In this document: piece by piece, positions 62,401-64,000 of the stretch
Layout of the letters: the number at the start of each line of letters is the position of its first letter
Numbering within the stretch: position 1 is the first letter of the stretch
Made by a program: the position numbers and the translations under genes
The notes under the pieces: generated by a model
Databases searched by the model: none
What the model was told of the DNA's origin: nothing
What the model saw: only the letters and a program-made list of their open reading frames with translations
NCBI GenBank assembly: GCA_015680685.1
Contig: MNCI01004848.1
Span: forward strand, 8,052 to 72,051
Direction of reading: 5' to 3'
Length of the DNA: 64,000 nt
Origin: Gnetum montanum
Lineage: Eukaryota; Streptophyta; Gnetopsida; Gnetales; Gnetaceae

Positions 62401-63319
62401 TCGTCATCACCGGATACTTTGCAAAGTCTGCGCCTTCCCTCTATTTTAACTTTATCCCCCACCTTTGCTGTAAAGTTGACAACATATTTTGAGCAACTAG
62501 CTTTACTTACATTTAATATGCATCGAAGGATTGCAGGAAAAAAAAAACAAAAAAGCGAAAACAAAATACAAATAAAAAAAAAAGTATCCGAAGCAGAAGA
62601 CACTGCAGGGAAAAAAAAGCAAAAGAGTAGCAAGGGCAACGAATATGTTACACTAAAAGTTTACAGCCCGCAAGTTTGAATAACCTAGACGGTCAATAAC
62701 CTTAAAATGTAATTGCACATGATTTGAAAAGTTGTCATCGAAAGAAACAGTATACAAACCAAATATTCATCCTACATTCGGAAAACGCTACACATCCATG
62801 GCAAGGCCAGAGAATCGCAATGCCTTGTATTCAAAGAGCAATTCCAGACCAATCATTAGCCCTAAGTTTTGCCAGCATGTGCATATACAAACCTCGGAGA
62901 GCAAATAATCAATGCAGCAAGGGTTCCTGCATTCTATGAACCAAAGCAAACGCATTCCAAAGGAAACAATGTCAACATCGCATCCCTTGCAACTCATCTG
63001 GAAAAGCACGGACATAATCCAAAACGAACGCAGCAAAGCTAAAAGAAAGATTTATCATTCGTGTCTTCTTCTTTATCTAGAATTCGCCGAAAACTCCGTT
63101 TTAAGGAAAACGAGTAGCAAGTAACGAACCGTTGTTCCGCATGTGGCCGGACTCTGAGTCGGCGGGATTGATCGCGGGAGAAGCCGCCCGCTGCGACAGA
63201 CGCTGCGCTCGCAGATTGGCCAGGGTCTGGAGAACATGCGAGTTCCGCTGGTTCAGACTTTGCGGTCTTTTTCGGAAGCTTGATTCGCCTTGCCATTCTC
63301 CGTCCTTGCTGCTGCTCAT
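50436..63319 (-). CDS. CHR24: SNF2-family chromatin-remodelling ATPase, CHR24 / ERCC6L-like (21 exons, intact)
   Basis: Coding exons: 63319-63130, 62467-61335, 59959-59829, 59034-58980, 57012-56875, 56711-56604, 56400-56345, 56255-56165, 54728-54591, 54503-54426, 54208-53969, 53835-53764, 53249-53169, 53071-52953, 52428-52317, 52226-52158, 52054-51960, 51372-51232, 51148-51083, 50986-50857, 50732-50436. All introns are GT-AG; the total is 3540 bases, 1179 residues, with no stop. Residues 1-63 are basic and 64-390 acidic and Ser-rich. Motif I is GDDMGLGKT (Lys 438); then [17 protein letters not shown] at 548-551; SGTPIQNN at 576; FLRRLKSE at 644; [10 protein letters not shown] (about 796); [14 protein letters not shown] (849); and DRAYRIGQ (884). 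The family uses ATP to translocate on DNA and remodel protein-DNA contacts in the nucleus. CHR24 is grouped with animal ERCC6L/PICH, but a plant role is inferred. Exon 13 uses GTAAAC because this keeps the spacing expected from plant homologues as I recall them. Confidence 0.92.
54905..55020 (+). mobile_element. SINE-like fragment in intron 8
   Basis: GGTTCAAGCCTGGGCA at about 54919 resembles a pol III B box. The following CACAGCCACTCAAATGAGG resembles the sequence after a similar motif near 9205. The A box and tail are not clear. Confidence 0.35.
59595..59770. repeat. Degenerate 45-50-bp minisatellite in intron 3
   Basis: About 3.5 units, each with GTTATGxATGxAATMTTATTTAG followed by YRTTACMAATAAGCTCT-like sequence. 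The last unit has lost part of its middle. It lies 60 bases before exon 3 in genome order (after it in transcription). Confidence 0.8.
60095..60190 (+). mobile_element. Possible SINE-like fragment in intron 2
   Basis: GAGTTCAACTCGTCAG resembles a B box, followed by GGGATAAATCATCTGAG. No A box or target duplication was seen. Confidence 0.2.
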
Positions 63320-63590
63320 CTTTGCTGTAAATGCCTAAAAATTTTCTCGCTGAGGTTTGATGCCGCTGCTGCTTCTTCTTCTTTTAAAGCACGATTCAGC
63401 GCTGCGATTCAAAGAACAGAAGCTTTCCTTCTCGTTTTCGCCCGTCGCCCCTGCTCCGACCACGACGCAGAATCGCGCGCTCAGCAAGGTTTAAATGGGC
63501 TCCGGCCGGTGATTCCAGTGCTTAACATGTAGCGTTTTCCGTCCGCGCATGAACCTCGTCCACCGAAGGATAAAAATTTATAGCAGTTGC
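63320..63590 (-). promoter_or_regulatory. Promoter and 5' UTR of the SNF2 gene
   Basis: On the minus strand a CTATAAATTT box lies at 63584-63575. Transcription would begin near 63550, giving a 5' UTR of about 230 bases. The 63410-63500 part is rich in CG, unlike the surrounding AT-rich DNA, as is common at plant 5' ends. Confidence 0.5.
63481..63528 (-). promoter_or_regulatory. Short upstream ORF before the SNF2 gene
   Basis: In the predicted 5' UTR a minus-strand ATG at 63528 opens 15 codons ending in TGA at 63481, about 160 bases before the main start. It is the only upstream ATG I found between the TATA box and the start. It could lower translation if transcription begins near 63550. Confidence 0.35.
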
Positions 63591-63885
63591 TTGACGGAAT
63601 GAAAGACGGGTTTCAAACACCAAGAAACAAACAGAAAATGATGTCCTGATTCGAACGTTGTATCATTTATTCGACGAACACGCAAGAACAGTTCAGGTAA
63701 CTCTCCTCTCAATGCGCGTTTGAATTTCGGATAAACAAACCGTTGAGCCGTCTGCGTATGCCCGAATGAAAGGTGTTTTTGGGCAATTTTTGTTAGTTAA
63801 TATACGTAATACCGGGCATTGCAACTGAAATAAGTATATACTTGAAGATATATAGATATATAGTCTAATTAGAACTTTATATAAG
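63591..63885. other. Upstream spacer
   Basis: No gene supported. Frame 63693-63914 on the minus strand is open but has no motif, and it overlaps the SINE-like head. Confidence 0.5.
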
Positions 63886-63958
63886 TCAAGATTGCTAAGG
63901 GTAATCGAGCCCATGACTTAGAGCTTTCAAATCAAGTGTCTTACCACTAAGCTAACAC
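63886..63958 (-). mobile_element. tRNA-derived SINE-like head or tRNA pseudogene
   Basis: On the minus strand TTAGCTTAGTGGTAAGACA matches a pol III A box. About 35 bases on, GGGCTCGATTACCC matches a B box. The spacing is that of a tRNA. The acceptor arms do not pair well, so a functional tRNA is unlikely. Confidence 0.4.
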
Positions 63959-64000
63959 CTCATTATTTAATATCATTATTTAATATATGTAATATGTTAG

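Noticed and set aside
62461-62475. TTTACAGCAAAG occurs both at the exon 2 acceptor and just before the start codon (about 63320-63331)
   Set aside because: A 12-base match with no extension; probably chance.
63039-63296. Minus-strand frame [10 protein letters not shown] overlapping exon 1
   Set aside because: It is out of frame with exon 2. The frame starting at 63319 joins exactly to exon 2 at a GT-AG intron.
63886-63958. Functional tRNA gene
   Set aside because: A and B boxes fit, but the acceptor and anticodon arms do not pair convincingly.

Overview
This is a plant nuclear window. The evidence is a spliced, intron-rich SNF2-family gene with GT-AG introns, together with LTR retrotransposons of plant-specific lineages (Athila-like and Tat-like Ty3/gypsy, and a Copia-type element with a tRNA-iMet primer site). 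I cannot name the species. The retrotransposon load and very AT-rich spacers suggest a seed plant with a sizeable, repeat-rich genome.

Region 1 (1-7908) is the 3' part of a decayed Athila-like Ty3/gypsy element (element A). It holds gag, protease, RT-RNase H, integrase, a 3' UTR and a 3' LTR whose U3 contains 34-bp tandem repeats. LTR homology stops at a single N at 7909. Region 2 (7910-11591) is AT-rich with no supportable gene; it holds a Helitron-like 3' terminus and a SINE-like patch.

Region 3 (11592-47291) is one Copia-like gag-only element (element E, about 5.9 kb once insertions are subtracted) split by three later gypsy insertions. Element D (12639-21704, duplicated target CCAAG) lies in its 5' LTR, element C (22921-32787, ATGAT) in its gag, and element F (36127-46935, TATGG) in its 3' LTR. 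C and D belong to the same Athila-like group as A. D has no pol and instead carries a decayed long coiled-coil reading frame. F is Tat-like: it has a second RNase H and a truncated gag. It also has a candidate antisense ORF, LTR palindromes and G-boxes, and a short motif arrayed on both sides of pol. All the coding regions contain stops or frameshifts, so none should be active.

Region 4 (47292-50435) holds two oppositely oriented non-LTR retrotransposon remnants and unassigned AT-rich spacer. Region 5 (50436-63319, minus strand) is the only apparently functional gene. It has 21 coding exons whose phases join without error into a 1179-residue SNF2/Rad54-type ATPase, best matched to plant CHR24 (ERCC6L/PICH-like). 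Its introns carry a small minisatellite and SINE-like patches. A TATA box and a short uORF lie upstream, and a tRNA-derived SINE-like head lies near the right edge.
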